DNA from: Clostridia bacterium
GTDB lineage: Bacteria; Bacillota; Clostridia; Oscillospirales; Acutalibacteraceae
Assembly (NCBI GenBank): GCA_017549565.1
Contig: JAFYUI010000001.1
Span: 1-64,000, forward strand
Length of the DNA stretch: 64,000 bases
Direction: 5' to 3'
In this document: piece by piece, positions 1 to 8,625 of the stretch
Numbering within the stretch: position 1 is the first letter of the stretch
How the letters are laid out: every line of letters begins with the position of its first letter
Notes under the pieces: model-generated
The model's input: only the letters and a program-made list of their open reading frames with translations
What the model was told of the DNA's origin: nothing
The model's database searches: none
Made by a program: the position numbers and the translations under genes

Positions 1-77
1 CAAATTTATGATAGAATTCCAACTGCAAACACAAAATATTATCAATATCCATTACATTAAGTTGTAAAAAACAGAAA

Positions 78-108
78 AAAGGATGTGTAGAAACTCTACA
101 CATCCTTT
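78..108 (-). terminator. Terminator of the glycerol-3-phosphate oxidation operon
   Basis: Perfect 13-bp inverted repeat (78-90 and 96-108) with a 5-base loop. On the minus strand it lies just after the stop codon of the last operon gene and is followed by a T-rich stretch. Bases 1-77 further left contain no gene that I can recognise. Confidence 0.85.
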
Positions 109-122
109 AATTTTATGTTTTA

Positions 123-479
123 TTATGCCAATGGCTTGGTTGCAACAATGTCAACACCTGTATCGCAAATGTTTTCAACAATTACATCACCAATTTTAAC
201 CGGTAATTTAACGGTTGCTTTGCGGATAACTTCCATACAGTCAAAAAGCTTATCTTTTGGAAGTGCTTTGTTTGAACGAACAGGAAGCAAGTCGTTTTCA
301 ACGCCTTCAATTTTAACGATAGTGGTAAGAATGCGAACAGGGCTTAAATATTCGTTTGTGGCATATTCAATACCGCGTTTGCAGCCATAACCTTCAAGGT
401 TTTCAACTGTGGTTTCAGTACCAACTACATTTATGTGGCAACCACGGGGGCATACAGTACAAATAACTTCTTTATTCAT
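123..479 (-). CDS. DUF1667 domain protein (glycerol-3-phosphate dehydrogenase-associated)
   Basis: A 118-residue protein of the DUF1667 family. It starts with a cysteine cluster, CTVCPRGC at residues 7-14, and has a further Cys at about 33, an arrangement that suggests an Fe-S or metal site (inference). Family members are regularly encoded next to two-subunit anaerobic glycerol-3-phosphate dehydrogenase-like flavoproteins and probably work as a small electron-transfer or assembly subunit. Here it is the last gene of that operon, 3 bases after the flavoprotein gene upstream of it, and a strong terminator follows. The biochemical role is not established. Confidence 0.85.
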   Translation of the reverse strand: MNKEVICTVCPRGCHINVVGTETTVENLEGYGCKRGIEYATNEYLSPVRILTTIVKIEGVENDLLPVRSNKALPKDKLFDCMEVIRKATVKLPVKIGDVIVENICDTGVDIVATKPLA

Positions 480-482
480 TTA

Positions 483-1745
483 TTAACCCTCCTTAATTAC
501 TTCAACGGTAATTTCATTACCTTCAACTTCTGCCAAAGGAATATTAACGTGATTCATTTCACCGGGGTTAACTCTGAATTCGCGTTTTTGAGCAATAACC
601 TTATCTCCGCAACGAGCAACAAGCTTAACATTAAATTCAGGTTTGAGCACACGGAAGTAAACGCTAACTTTTTCATCCTTGCCGGTTTTTTCAATACTTT
701 GTGGGCAAAGGTATCTTACATTGTTACCTGTTACAAGGTTTGCGTTACCTTCAGATTTTGCAAGGGTGCCCATTGCATATTGTGCAGCATATTTACCTGC
801 TTGTTCACTTTCAGCACTAACGTTGTCAACCAAGTCGTTAACATGAACAACGTTGCCGCAAGCAAAGATTGAGGGGATAGAGGTTTGCATGTATTGGTTA
901 ACTTTTGGACCATTTGTAACTTTGTCAATTACAATACCTGCTTTGTTTGAAATTTCGTTTTCGGGAATAAGACCAACCGAGAAAAGAACAGTGTCACATT
1001 CGACAAATTCTTCTTTTTCTTTAATTGGTTTTTTGTTTTCGTCAACAGGTGCAACATAAACACCTTCTACACGTTCATTACCAACAATGCGGGTAATAGT
1101 GTGTGATAATTTAAGCGGAATGCCAAAGTCGTCAAGACATTGAACGCGGTTACGGGTTAAACCTGCGAGATAATCCATAAGTTCAACAACCATAACAACT
1201 TTTGCGCCTTCTAATGTCATACGGCGAGCCATAATCATACCAATGTCGCCTGAGCCCAAAATAACAACGCTTTTGCCAACCATAATGTTTTGGCGGTTGA
1301 TAAGACGTTGTGCCGAACCTGCGGTATAAAGACCTGCAGGACGAGTGCCGGGAACAACAATGTTAGCCCTTGTTCTTTCACGGCAGCCCATTGCAAGAAC
1401 AATACTGCCTGCATCAATACAAGTAAGGCCATATTCGCTATTAGCACAAATTACTTGGTTGTTTGCTTCGTCAATTTCAAGAACCATTGAATTGAGGATA
1501 TACTCAACACCAAGATCCATAGCTTCAGTAACAAAGCGGCTGTAATATTCGGGACCGGTAAGTTCTTCACCAAAGCGTGTTAAACCAAAACCGGGGTGAA
1601 TACATTGTTGTAAAATGCCGCCTAAAGCGTTATCTCTTTCGATAATAAGTACCTTTTCGGCACCTTCTTTTTTTGCTGCAACTGCTGCTGCAAGACCTGC
1701 GGGGCCGCCGCCGACAATTGCTACATCGCATTTTATATTATACAT
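483..1745 (-). CDS. FAD/NAD(P)-dependent oxidoreductase, GlpB-like partner subunit
   Basis: A 420-residue pyridine nucleotide-disulphide-type flavoprotein. An N-terminal FAD-binding motif GGGPAG lies at residues 12-17, and a second dinucleotide-binding motif, GSGDIG, near residue 165 suits NAD(P)H. The C-terminal third contains the ACGN segment typical of the FAD-closing region, followed by an extra beta-rich domain. It sits between the GlpA-like gene (13 bases upstream) and the DUF1667 gene. In this three-gene arrangement it is expected to move electrons from glycerol-3-phosphate oxidation to NAD+ or another acceptor (inference). It lacks the CxxC of thioredoxin reductases, so I do not call it trxB. 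Confidence 0.85.
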   Translation of the reverse strand: MYNIKCDVAIVGGGPAGLAAAVAAKKEGAEKVLIIERDNALGGILQQCIHPGFGLTRFGEELTGPEYYSRFVTEAMDLGVEYILNSMVLEIDEANNQVICANSEYGLTCIDAGSIVLAMGCRERTRANIVVPGTRPAGLYTAGSAQRLINRQNIMVGKSVVILGSGDIGMIMARRMTLEGAKVVMVVELMDYLAGLTRNRVQCLDDFGIPLKLSHTITRIVGNERVEGVYVAPVDENKKPIKEKEEFVECDTVLFSVGLIPENEISNKAGIVIDKVTNGPKVNQYMQTSIPSIFACGNVVHVNDLVDNVSAESEQAGKYAAQYAMGTLAKSEGNANLVTGNNVRYLCPQSIEKTGKDEKVSVYFRVLKPEFNVKLVARCGDKVIAQKREFRVNPGEMNHVNIPLAEVEGNEITVEVIKEG

Positions 1746-1758
1746 TCTTCATACCCTC

Positions 1759-3198
1759 CTATCTTGTGGTACCGCTTACCATATATGAACCGTCGATATT
1801 TTTGTTGATTTCATCGGTGCTAACGCCCAATTCACGTGCAAGAATTTCAATAACCTTTGGACCGCAGAAGCCTGCTTGACAACGACCCATACCGGCACGA
1901 ACTCTGCGCTTAACAGCATCAACAGTGCGTGCACCTAATGGGCGGTGGATAGCATCTAAAATTTCTGCTTCGGTAATGGTTTCACAACGGCAAATAATGT
2001 TACCGTATAAGGGGTTTTCTTTAATAAGTTTATCTTGAACTTCTCTTGTTTGTTCAGAGAATTTGATAATACCTTTACGTTCGGAAATAAAGTTATCTTT
2101 AAGTACAAGGTCAGCACCGCTCATAAGCATTTGTTGTACAACATATTTACCCATAGAAACTGAAAGGGTAAGACCTGTTGAACGAACACCTGAAAGGTTT
2201 ATGTAACCCTTTAAGTCGTCATACATATCAAAATGTAAACCTTCAGGATTTCTATTGGGGCGTAAACCGCTGTATTGGGTGATAGTATCTCTTAAATTTA
2301 CATTAGGAACAAGGTTTCTAACATCAGCTGCAATACTGTCAAGACCTTCGGTAGAGGTTGACTTATCAACTTTAGAATCCTGATCTTCAGCAGTTGGGCC
2401 AACAAGCATATTGCCGTGAATTGTGGGGCACATAAGTTTGCCCTTTGTAACCTTGGTTGGAATGGGTAATACAATTCTTTCAACTTGGCAGGAGGTGTTT
2501 TTATCTAAGATATAGAATTGACCCTTTCTTGCAACAACCTTATAATCGGCTTTGCCAACCATTTCGGCAATTTCGTCACAGTAAAGCCCTGCACTGTTTA
2601 TTACATAATCAGCTTCAACTTCGCCCTTGGTGGTAACAACACTTTTAACTTTGCCGTTTTCGGTTTTAATGTCAATAACCTTTGCATTAAGCATAAATTC
2701 AGCGCCGTTAGCATTAGCGTTTTCAGCAAGTGCTTGAACGAAAATAAACGGGTCAATTAAACTTTCGCGTGGGATATACAAACCACCCTTAACATTGGGG
2801 TTGAGGTTTGGTTCCATTTCTAAAAGTTCTTTGCCTGACTTAAATTCAATATCATAAACATGGTTTTTAAATGCCTTTTCTTTAATTTGAGGCAATTGTT
2901 CGAATTGTTCGTCAGTAATTGCGGGAAGTATAGCACCAACGCGCTTGAAAGGAATATCCAATGCTTCAACAATTTCATCATACATTGGGTTGGCAGCAAC
3001 AACCAATTGAGATTCCAAGGTGCCGGGGGCAGCATCATAACCAGTGTGTATAATGGCACTGTTTGACTTTGACGCGCAACCGCCAACATCATCATTTTTG
3101 TCGATAACGACAACATCGATACAATACTTTGACAATTCTCGTGCTATTGCGCAACCGACTGCACCGGCTCCAATAACAACCGCTTTTGCTTTGTTCAT
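1759..3198 (-). CDS. glpA: Glycerol-3-phosphate dehydrogenase-like FAD oxidoreductase with BFD-type [2Fe-2S] domain
   Basis: A 479-residue protein with an N-terminal DAO-family FAD-binding fold (GAGAVG at about residues 11-16), a substrate domain, and a C-terminal BFD-like [2Fe-2S] domain with cysteines at about 403, 405, 440 and 445 (CRC and CxxxxC). This domain order matches the anaerobic GlpA type, which oxidises sn-glycerol-3-phosphate to dihydroxyacetone phosphate. It is the first gene of the operon and has an AGGAAGGTGA ribosome-binding site. glpK lies about 18 kb away in the same window, which supports a role in glycerol use; related family members act on other 2-hydroxyacids, so the substrate is inferred. 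Confidence 0.82.
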   Translation of the reverse strand: MNKAKAVVIGAGAVGCAIARELSKYCIDVVVIDKNDDVGGCASKSNSAIIHTGYDAAPGTLESQLVVAANPMYDEIVEALDIPFKRVGAILPAITDEQFEQLPQIKEKAFKNHVYDIEFKSGKELLEMEPNLNPNVKGGLYIPRESLIDPFIFVQALAENANANGAEFMLNAKVIDIKTENGKVKSVVTTKGEVEADYVINSAGLYCDEIAEMVGKADYKVVARKGQFYILDKNTSCQVERIVLPIPTKVTKGKLMCPTIHGNMLVGPTAEDQDSKVDKSTSTEGLDSIAADVRNLVPNVNLRDTITQYSGLRPNRNPEGLHFDMYDDLKGYINLSGVRSTGLTLSVSMGKYVVQQMLMSGADLVLKDNFISERKGIIKFSEQTREVQDKLIKENPLYGNIICRCETITEAEILDAIHRPLGARTVDAVKRRVRAGMGRCQAGFCGPKVIEILARELGVSTDEINKNIDGSYMVSGTTR

Positions 3199-3232
3199 AT
3201 CTTCACCTTCCTGATAAAAATAAACTAAGATA

Positions 3233-3283
3233 TTACTGTTCCACAGTTAATTTTATTATATAATAATGTGAAATTATTGTCAA
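3233..3283 (-). promoter_or_regulatory. Consensus promoter and operator-like palindrome of the glycerol-3-phosphate operon
   Basis: On the minus strand TTGACA (3283-3278) and TATAAT (3260-3255) are separated by exactly 17 bases. The predicted start, near 3248, falls inside a palindrome of ACTGT and ACAGT arms with a TCC spacer (3235-3247). A repressor bound there would block initiation. Which repressor is unknown. Confidence 0.75.
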
Positions 3284-3311
3284 GATATTAAGGCATATAA
3301 AAAAATAATAT

Positions 3312-4052
3312 TTATGCAAAAAAGTGCAAATGCCACGCTTTTTCAAATACTTTATTAAAGGAAGAATTTAGTTCATCTTGCATTACCTTAAAAACTGAAA
3401 GCGCTGCTTTATTATAAGAAACGGTTTGGTAAGAAATAAACAAAATTAAAAATATCAAAACCGCAATATATCCCAAAACGGTAAGCCCAAGTGTGTAAAA
3501 CAAAAAGAATAGTCCTGCACCACCGGAAGCGGCAGTCAAAAGCACAATGGTTAAAAACATTAAATATTCTGCAGAGGTAAGATTTTTAATGATAAATTTA
3601 AATAAATTTGGATTTTTTCCACTTTCGTCTTTGGGAATGCTTTTATAACATTTTTTAATAACGCAATAAAAAGTATGTTGCACATACGCTTTATCAATTT
3701 TATCACGGTCAACCGAAAAAAGACTGCTTATGGTTTTGCAACTCATCCAATAAATTTCTTTATAAATTTTATATCTGATAGTAATTGTTGACCAAATGCA
3801 ACCAAGAACAAACAAAGCAAAAAAGATTAAAATGCGAACTATGGGATTTATGCCGGACGAAAACAAATAAGCCGAAACAAGACCTGTTATGGTGAGATAA
3901 AAGGCAATCAATTGGTCGCGTTTGCTTTGTTGAAGCCCAAGTTCCTGCACACATTCCGAATGTATTTCTTGTAAATCCAAATCTTTATTTAAAATTGGGG
4001 GAGTTGTTTTAGTTGGCGGGTCGATGTACGGGAATTTTTTGTCGTCATTCAT
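3312..4052 (-). CDS. Hypothetical four-helix membrane protein
   Basis: A 246-residue protein I cannot assign to a named family. It has a soluble N-terminus of about 45 residues, two adjacent hydrophobic helices (about 47-90), a charged soluble middle of about 70 residues rich in Lys, a second helix pair (about 160-205), and a soluble C-terminal helix. A 2+2 helix layout with a cytosolic middle resembles SLATT-type and RipA-like membrane proteins, but this is a comparison of architecture only. The start follows an AAGGAAG-like site. It lies 21 bases after the IMPase-family gene, so the two are probably co-transcribed. Confidence 0.6.
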   Translation of the reverse strand: MNDDKKFPYIDPPTKTTPPILNKDLDLQEIHSECVQELGLQQSKRDQLIAFYLTITGLVSAYLFSSGINPIVRILIFFALFVLGCIWSTITIRYKIYKEIYWMSCKTISSLFSVDRDKIDKAYVQHTFYCVIKKCYKSIPKDESGKNPNLFKFIIKNLTSAEYLMFLTIVLLTAASGGAGLFFLFYTLGLTVLGYIAVLIFLILFISYQTVSYNKAALSVFKVMQDELNSSFNKVFEKAWHLHFFA

Positions 4053-4073
4053 TTTTAAAACTTCCTTTAAAAT

Positions 4074-4865
4074 TCAATTATAATCTTTGGGTAATCTTGG
4101 AACTTCTTTTATAACAATTTCTTCGAGTTTTTTAAGATTTCCAGTGCTATTTGCGGCGATAATGGGGAAGGGGGCCGCCATATCAATGTTTTCAGCATAT
4201 AGGCGTTTAAACACACCGCCGGCTTCGGTTAATATAACCTCAGCAGCAGCACTGTCCCATGGGAAAATGCGAATTTCAAAATAAAGTTCGGCCTTGCCGG
4301 ATGCCAAACGGCATAATTCCAATGCGGCACTACCTTCGCGGCGAAAATCATCACACTGTTTATAAACATCACGCAGAATGTTAAGGCAATTTTCAGCCAA
4401 TTCTTTTTTATAAATGCAAAGTGCGGTGTAATAAAGCGAATGGGCAAAGTCACGGTTTGAAACCTTAATTTCTTGGCCATTTAAAAATGCACCCTTGCCT
4501 TTTTCGGCATAATAAAGTTCGTTTGTAAAGGGGTTATAAACAACACCCAAAACACTTACACCGTCTTTTAAAAGACCAACGCTTATTGCACTGCAATTTA
4601 AGTTTCTTACAAAGTTGGCGGTACCGTCAATTGGGTCGACCACAAAGCGATAGGTTTTGTCGTCGGTGCGGCTGCCTTCTTCACCCAAAAAGCATGCGTC
4701 AGGCAAGATTTTTAAAAGTTCGGTTTTTAGCTTTTCTTCAACCGCCTTATCGGCCGAAGTAACAAGATTTGATACACCGCTTTTTTCCATTACGGAATAT
4801 GGTGAAAGCATTATTTCACGGCAGTCAACCACCGCTTTTATAACATGGTTTAGTAAGTCAGACAT
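4074..4865 (-). CDS. Inositol monophosphatase family protein
   Basis: A 263-residue Mg2+-dependent phosphatase of the IMPase/FBPase-like superfamily. The metal-binding motifs are visible: GEEGS at 61-65, DPIDGTANF at 77-85, and a WDSAAA motif near residue 212 followed by TEAGG. Members hydrolyse inositol phosphates, 3'-phosphoadenosine 5'-phosphate or sugar phosphates; the sequence alone does not decide the substrate. Length is normal. A likely promoter lies just upstream and the membrane-protein gene follows. Confidence 0.9.
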   Translation of the reverse strand: MSDLLNHVIKAVVDCREIMLSPYSVMEKSGVSNLVTSADKAVEEKLKTELLKILPDACFLGEEGSRTDDKTYRFVVDPIDGTANFVRNLNCSAISVGLLKDGVSVLGVVYNPFTNELYYAEKGKGAFLNGQEIKVSNRDFAHSLYYTALCIYKKELAENCLNILRDVYKQCDDFRREGSAALELCRLASGKAELYFEIRIFPWDSAAAEVILTEAGGVFKRLYAENIDMAAPFPIIAANSTGNLKKLEEIVIKEVPRLPKDYN

Positions 4866-4893
4866 AGAAAATCTCCAATTAAAGTATATTATT

Positions 4894-4922
4894 ATAATAT
4901 CAAAGTTTTACCTTGTTTTCAA
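4894..4922 (-). promoter_or_regulatory. Probable sigma-A promoter of the IMPase-family gene
   Basis: Minus-strand TTGAAA (4922-4917), a 17-base spacer, and TATTAT (4899-4894), about 28 bases before the start codon. The same 137-base gap must also hold the promoter of the divergent yitT gene, for which only a weaker candidate is visible (TATAAT at 4977-4982). Confidence 0.55.
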
Positions 4923-5003
4923 GATGAATTTCACAAAGCAACTTTACTTAAAACTTAAAATGTGGTATCATAAAAATATAATTAGTATAGGATGGGTATT
5001 TAA

Positions 5004-5882
5004 ATGACTTTTATAAAGGAATTAAAATCATTAAAGTGGCAAAACTTTGCAATGCTTTTAATTGCGGGGTGCATAAACGCTTTTGGTGTAACGGTTTTCT
5101 TATCACCTGTAAAGCTTTACGATAGCGGTATTTCGGGCACATCAATGTTGCTTTCGCAAATAACCCCCGAATATTTAACTTTGCCAATCTTTTTGCTTAT
5201 TTTAAACATACCACTTTTCTTGTTTGGCCTTAAAAAACAGGGTGTGGCTTTCACAGTTTATTCACTTTTTGCGGTATGTATTTATTCACTTGCCGCTTGG
5301 CTTATAACTGATATTTTACCTATTGATGTAAGTGTAAAATCGCCAATGGCGGAAAACGATTTGTTTTTGTGCGCCATTTTCGGCGGTATGCTTTCGGGTA
5401 TAGGAAGCGGTACAACAATACGCTTTGGCGGTGCGCTTGACGGTATTGAAGTTATGGCAGTTATTTTTTCGAAAAAACTTAACATAACGGTTGGCACTTT
5501 TGTAATGATTTATAATGTAATTCTTTACATAGTTTGTGGTATTGTTGTAAAAAGTTGGACCTTGCCGCTTTATTCCATAGTGACATATGCAATTGGGCTT
5601 AAAACCATAGATTTTATTGTAGAGGGTTTTGACCGTTCAAAAGAGGTTATGATTATCACCACCAAGCCCGAAGAAATTAGCGAAGAGCTTATGGCGGCAT
5701 TTGAATGTGGCACAACCAAAATTGCCGCAACGGGTGGATATTCGGGTAATGACAAAACAATCATTTACTTTGTTGTAAACCGTTTTCAAATTGCAAAGAT
5801 GAGAAGCATTATTAAAAGCATTGACCCAAAAGCGTTTGTTACAATAAGCGAAGTTGCCGATGTTTTCAAAGCAAATTCTTAA
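5004..5882 (+). CDS. YitT family membrane protein
   Basis: A 292-residue protein with about five hydrophobic helices in the first 190 residues (YitT/DUF161 region, with the Gly-rich GGMLSGIGSG segment) and a soluble C-terminal DUF2179 domain of about 90 residues. This matches the YitT family in Firmicutes, whose transported substrate is unknown. It is a stand-alone gene with a bidirectional terminator right after its stop codon. Confidence 0.9.
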   Translation: MTFIKELKSLKWQNFAMLLIAGCINAFGVTVFLSPVKLYDSGISGTSMLLSQITPEYLTLPIFLLILNIPLFLFGLKKQGVAFTVYSLFAVCIYSLAAWLITDILPIDVSVKSPMAENDLFLCAIFGGMLSGIGSGTTIRFGGALDGIEVMAVIFSKKLNITVGTFVMIYNVILYIVCGIVVKSWTLPLYSIVTYAIGLKTIDFIVEGFDRSKEVMIITTKPEEISEELMAAFECGTTKIAATGGYSGNDKTIIYFVVNRFQIAKMRSIIKSIDPKAFVTISEVADVFKANS

Positions 5883-5895
5883 GTTTGAAAATAAA

Positions 5896-5924
5896 AAAGA
5901 ACCGTAGAAAATCTACGGTTCTTT
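5896..5924. terminator. Bidirectional terminator between yitT and rplL
   Basis: Perfect 13-bp inverted repeat (5896-5908 and 5912-5924) with a 3-base loop and T-rich tracts on both sides, so it can end the convergent yitT and rplJ-rplL transcripts. Confidence 0.9.
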
Positions 5925-5947
5925 CAATTTTTTTAATCGGTTTTAAA

Positions 5948-6340
5948 TTAAGCGATTTCAACAACAGCGCTAACTTCAGAAAGCTTAGCTTTGAGTTCTT
6001 CAGCTTCTTCTTTAGAAACAGCTTCTTTAAGGGTTTTAGGAGCGCCATCAACGAGTGCCTTTGCTTCAGCAAGACCAAGACCGGTGATTTCGCGAACAAC
6101 CTTGATAACCTTAATTTTTTCGGGGCCAGCTTCCTTAAGGATAACGTCGAATTCAGTCTTTTCTTCAGCTGCTGCTGCGCCGCCTGCTGCGGGAGCTGCT
6201 ACTGCTACAGCTGCTGCTGCAGATACGCCAAATTCTTCTTCTACTGCCTTTACAAGTTCAGAAAGTTCTAATACGGTAAGAGTTTTTAACTCTTCAATCA
6301 TAGCTGTGATTTTTTCAGATGCCATTTTATTTTCCTCCAA
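5948..6340 (-). CDS. rplL: 50S ribosomal protein L7/L12
   Basis: A 130-residue L7/L12 stalk protein. It has an N-terminal dimerisation domain (residues 1-45), an Ala/Gly-rich hinge (about 46-60), and a C-terminal factor-binding domain that includes [20 protein letters not shown]. Multiple dimers bind L10 and recruit elongation factor GTPases. It follows rplJ by 28 bases and shares its leader and promoter. Confidence 0.98.
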   Translation of the reverse strand: MEENKMASEKITAMIEELKTLTVLELSELVKAVEEEFGVSAAAAVAVAAPAAGGAAAAEEKTEFDVILKEAGPEKIKVIKVVREITGLGLAEAKALVDGAPKTLKEAVSKEEAEELKAKLSEVSAVVEIA

Positions 6341-6368
6341 TAAATGTTTTTTAGTTTATTTTTAAAAA

Positions 6369-6869
6369 TTATGCTTCGTTTTCTTTGTCAACGATAGCTT
6401 GTACAGCACGTGCAAATGCTGCGATAGGTGCTTGGAAAGCACTGCAAACTGTTGCGAGAAGTACTTCCTTTGTGGGAAGCTTTGCAAGAGCATCAATAGT
6501 TGCGGTGTCAACAACCTTACCATCAAGGAAACCAGTTTTAACCTTGAAGTTTTGGTGTGTTTCAGCAAACTTTGAAAGAATTCTTGCGGCTGCGGTGTAG
6601 TCTTCATTAGCAAGAGCAATAGCGGTTGTACCTTCGAGAGCAAAGCTCATTTCTTCGAGGTCAGTACCGGCGATTGCGCGGCCGAGGATGGTGTTTTTAA
6701 CAACGAAGTAATCAACACCGTTTTCACGAAGTTCTTTACGAAGCTTTGTGTCGTCAGCAACAGTAATGCCCTTGTAATCAACAACAACACCAACGATAGC
6801 TTTTGATAACTTTTCAGTAAGCTCAGCTACCTGCTTTTGTTTTTGTTCTAAAACCGATGCGTTGGGCAT
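6369..6869 (-). CDS. rplJ: 50S ribosomal protein L10
   Basis: A 166-residue L10, the base of the ribosomal stalk: it binds 23S rRNA through its N-terminal domain and L7/L12 dimers through its C-terminal helix. The start MPNASVLEQK lies 10 bases after a GGAGG site. A second ATG 4 bases further upstream is in another frame. rplK and rplA are not next to it, so rplJ-rplL is a separate unit behind its own promoter and attenuator. Confidence 0.97.
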   Translation of the reverse strand: MPNASVLEQKQKQVAELTEKLSKAIVGVVVDYKGITVADDTKLRKELRENGVDYFVVKNTILGRAIAGTDLEEMSFALEGTTAIALANEDYTAAARILSKFAETHQNFKVKTGFLDGKVVDTATIDALAKLPTKEVLLATVCSAFQAPIAAFARAVQAIVDKENEA

Positions 6870-6892
6870 GCATCTTTCACCTCCGTTAGTGT

Positions 6893-7012
6893 AAAAAAAT
6901 ATGCTTGCCCAAAGACATGGACAAGCATAAATAACCTTTAAGTATTTAAGTGCTTAACCTCGGTAGGCGATGAAACTTACGGCAATGTGCCACCTACTGT
7001 CTTTGGAATGCA
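6893..7012 (-). promoter_or_regulatory. L10 leader (L10(L12)4-binding attenuator)
   Basis: The transcript between the promoter and rplJ carries the conserved L10-leader elements CCAAAGACAGTAGGTG and CCTACCGAGG, which pair, and ends in a terminator-like hairpin (ATGCTTG and CAAGCAT arms, 6901-6928) followed by seven T residues just before the rplJ ribosome-binding site. In Bacillus the L10-L12 complex binds this leader and causes premature termination; the same feedback is expected here. Confidence 0.9.
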
Positions 7013-7018
7013 CCAATG

Positions 7019-7047
7019 ATTATACAGCTAAAAAGGTATTTTGTCAA
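7019..7047 (-). promoter_or_regulatory. Consensus promoter of rplJ-rplL
   Basis: Minus-strand TTGACA (7047-7042), a 17-base spacer, and TATAAT (7024-7019): a perfect sigma-A promoter, as expected for ribosomal protein genes. Its -35 box overlaps the last codons of the upstream glycosyltransferase gene. Confidence 0.9.
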
Positions 7048-8429
7048 GATATTTTTTGTTTTTTATCCAAATTTTCTTTATTTTTTACAATGTCTGTAAT
7101 TTTAACCTTTGAATCGTGGGGAATGGGCTTCCATTCAACCTTTGTGAAAAGGGCAATAACAAGTGAAAGCTTGCCGATAAGGTCAAAAACAGGGAAGGTA
7201 AAGGCAAACCAAAGGGTTTTAAAAAACGGGATTTTTTCAATGCGCCTTTGCTCGATTATATAAACGTAAAGGGCAACAAGCATATTTTTAAGGCAGCCCT
7301 CAATATTCCACCAAATAACGCTGTAAACGGCAGCCCAGATGGGAGCAATGTTAAAGCTCTTTGCGGTGATGCAGATAATTGAAATTCTTAAAGCTAACCA
7401 AATAAGTCGCTTAAAGGTGATAAAAAGTGAACGGGTGTAAACCACCGAAAGCATATCAAGTGAAATAAAGCGAAGGCGGATATTGTTAAACAACCTTTTT
7501 AAAGGTGTAACTTCGCCCTTTTCGTGAGCACTTGCTACGCCGCCTGTAAAGAAAATGTGCCACAAAAGCTTGGGGCCAATTTCGACAAACGCTTGTAAAT
7601 GGCCCTTTGCCCAACGGATACGCTGGCGCATAGCAATTTTAATGCTTGTGGGTTGCTCGTCATAGAAAATAGCATCGTGGTTGTAGGATATTTTATAGCC
7701 CTTTGCAACAGCATCGGCACAAAAGGCGCGGTCTTCGGTGAGGGAAACCCAGTTCCAGCCGTCTTCTATAAGCTCGTGCGAGAATAAAAAGCCGGTGCCT
7801 TGAATACGGGTTGCTAAATGAAAGAGGGAGCGGGGGCGGTGCTCGTTACGAACTGTGCGAAGCCAATGCACACCGTAGGATGCCGAAATCCAGTTGTCGC
7901 CAAAGTTTTTGGTGTTGCGGTATGAGGTGACAATTTTTTCACCTTCATCAAAAGCGTCGTTCATTCTTTCTAAATAATCGGGTGCCAAAAGGTTGTCCGC
8001 ATCGAAAAGAATATAACCCTCATAACTGTCAATGCCGTAATCACGGCGAATACATTCAACCAAATATTGAAGCGCATAGCCTTTGGTGCGGTGGTCGTTA
8101 TCAAAGCGTTCATAACAAACAGCGCCAAGCTCACGCGCAATTTTTGCGGTATTGTCGGTGCAGTTGTCGGCAACAACGAAAATATCCAACATATCTTCGG
8201 GGTAGTTTTGCATCCTAACGCTTTCAATAAGGTTGCCAATAACATTTTCTTCATTTCTTGCGGCAACTATAACGGCATATTTGTGATAATTTTTAGCGGG
8301 CTTGAATTTTCGGGTTGCAAACACGCCGACATATTTAAAAATATTTTTATACCATAACAAGTTTGAAATAAATTTTGAAATTGCGTTCATAACGCTGATT
8401 ATAGCATTTAAAATCACAACAATTTCCAT
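7044..8429 (-). CDS. Membrane glycosyltransferase, family 2
   Basis: A 461-residue GT2 enzyme. One N-terminal membrane helix (about 5-25) precedes a GT-A domain with the nucleotide-binding VAARNEE segment (55-61), DADN at 143-146 (DxD-type metal site), TED at 231-233 (catalytic base) and QRIRW at 269-273. The last two are the D and QxxRW signatures of processive, cellulose-synthase-like transferases. Three to four helices follow from about 320 to the end, probably forming an export channel. It likely makes or extends an extracellular polysaccharide; the sugar is unknown. No partner genes lie nearby. Confidence 0.85.
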   Translation of the reverse strand: MEIVVILNAIISVMNAISKFISNLLWYKNIFKYVGVFATRKFKPAKNYHKYAVIVAARNEENVIGNLIESVRMQNYPEDMLDIFVVADNCTDNTAKIARELGAVCYERFDNDHRTKGYALQYLVECIRRDYGIDSYEGYILFDADNLLAPDYLERMNDAFDEGEKIVTSYRNTKNFGDNWISASYGVHWLRTVRNEHRPRSLFHLATRIQGTGFLFSHELIEDGWNWVSLTEDRAFCADAVAKGYKISYNHDAIFYDEQPTSIKIAMRQRIRWAKGHLQAFVEIGPKLLWHIFFTGGVASAHEKGEVTPLKRLFNNIRLRFISLDMLSVVYTRSLFITFKRLIWLALRISIICITAKSFNIAPIWAAVYSVIWWNIEGCLKNMLVALYVYIIEQRRIEKIPFFKTLWFAFTFPVFDLIGKLSLVIALFTKVEWKPIPHDSKVKITDIVKNKENLDKKQKIS

Positions 8430-8543
8430 AAAAAGCTCCCCCTTTTTGACGGGCCAAATTTGTCCTTATAAATGATAACACAAATTCTTTATTTTTTCAA
8501 CAAGAATTAAATATGACAGAATTGTAAAAAATAAGCTTGAAAG

Positions 8544-8572
8544 TTGATTTTAGCGGTATTATATGGTATAAT
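8544..8572 (+). promoter_or_regulatory. Promoter of the penicillin-binding protein gene
   Basis: TTGATT (8544-8549), a 17-base spacer, and TATAAT (8567-8572). The ribosome-binding site AGGAG precedes the ATG at 8626. Confidence 0.75.
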
Positions 8573-8625
8573 CTAGAAAATAGTGCTCTATTTATATATG
8601 GGATTATTAAAGATAGGAGATAATT

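Noticed and set aside
435..872. Long plus-strand open frame opposite the GlpB-like gene
   Set aside because: It is the mirror of a well-supported flavoprotein gene, has no ribosome-binding site and encodes a Phe/Asn-rich sequence without any family pattern.
5885..6365. Plus-strand frames opposite rplL
   Set aside because: Poly-Ala and Cys/Ser-rich translations are shadows of the Ala-rich hinge codons of L7/L12.
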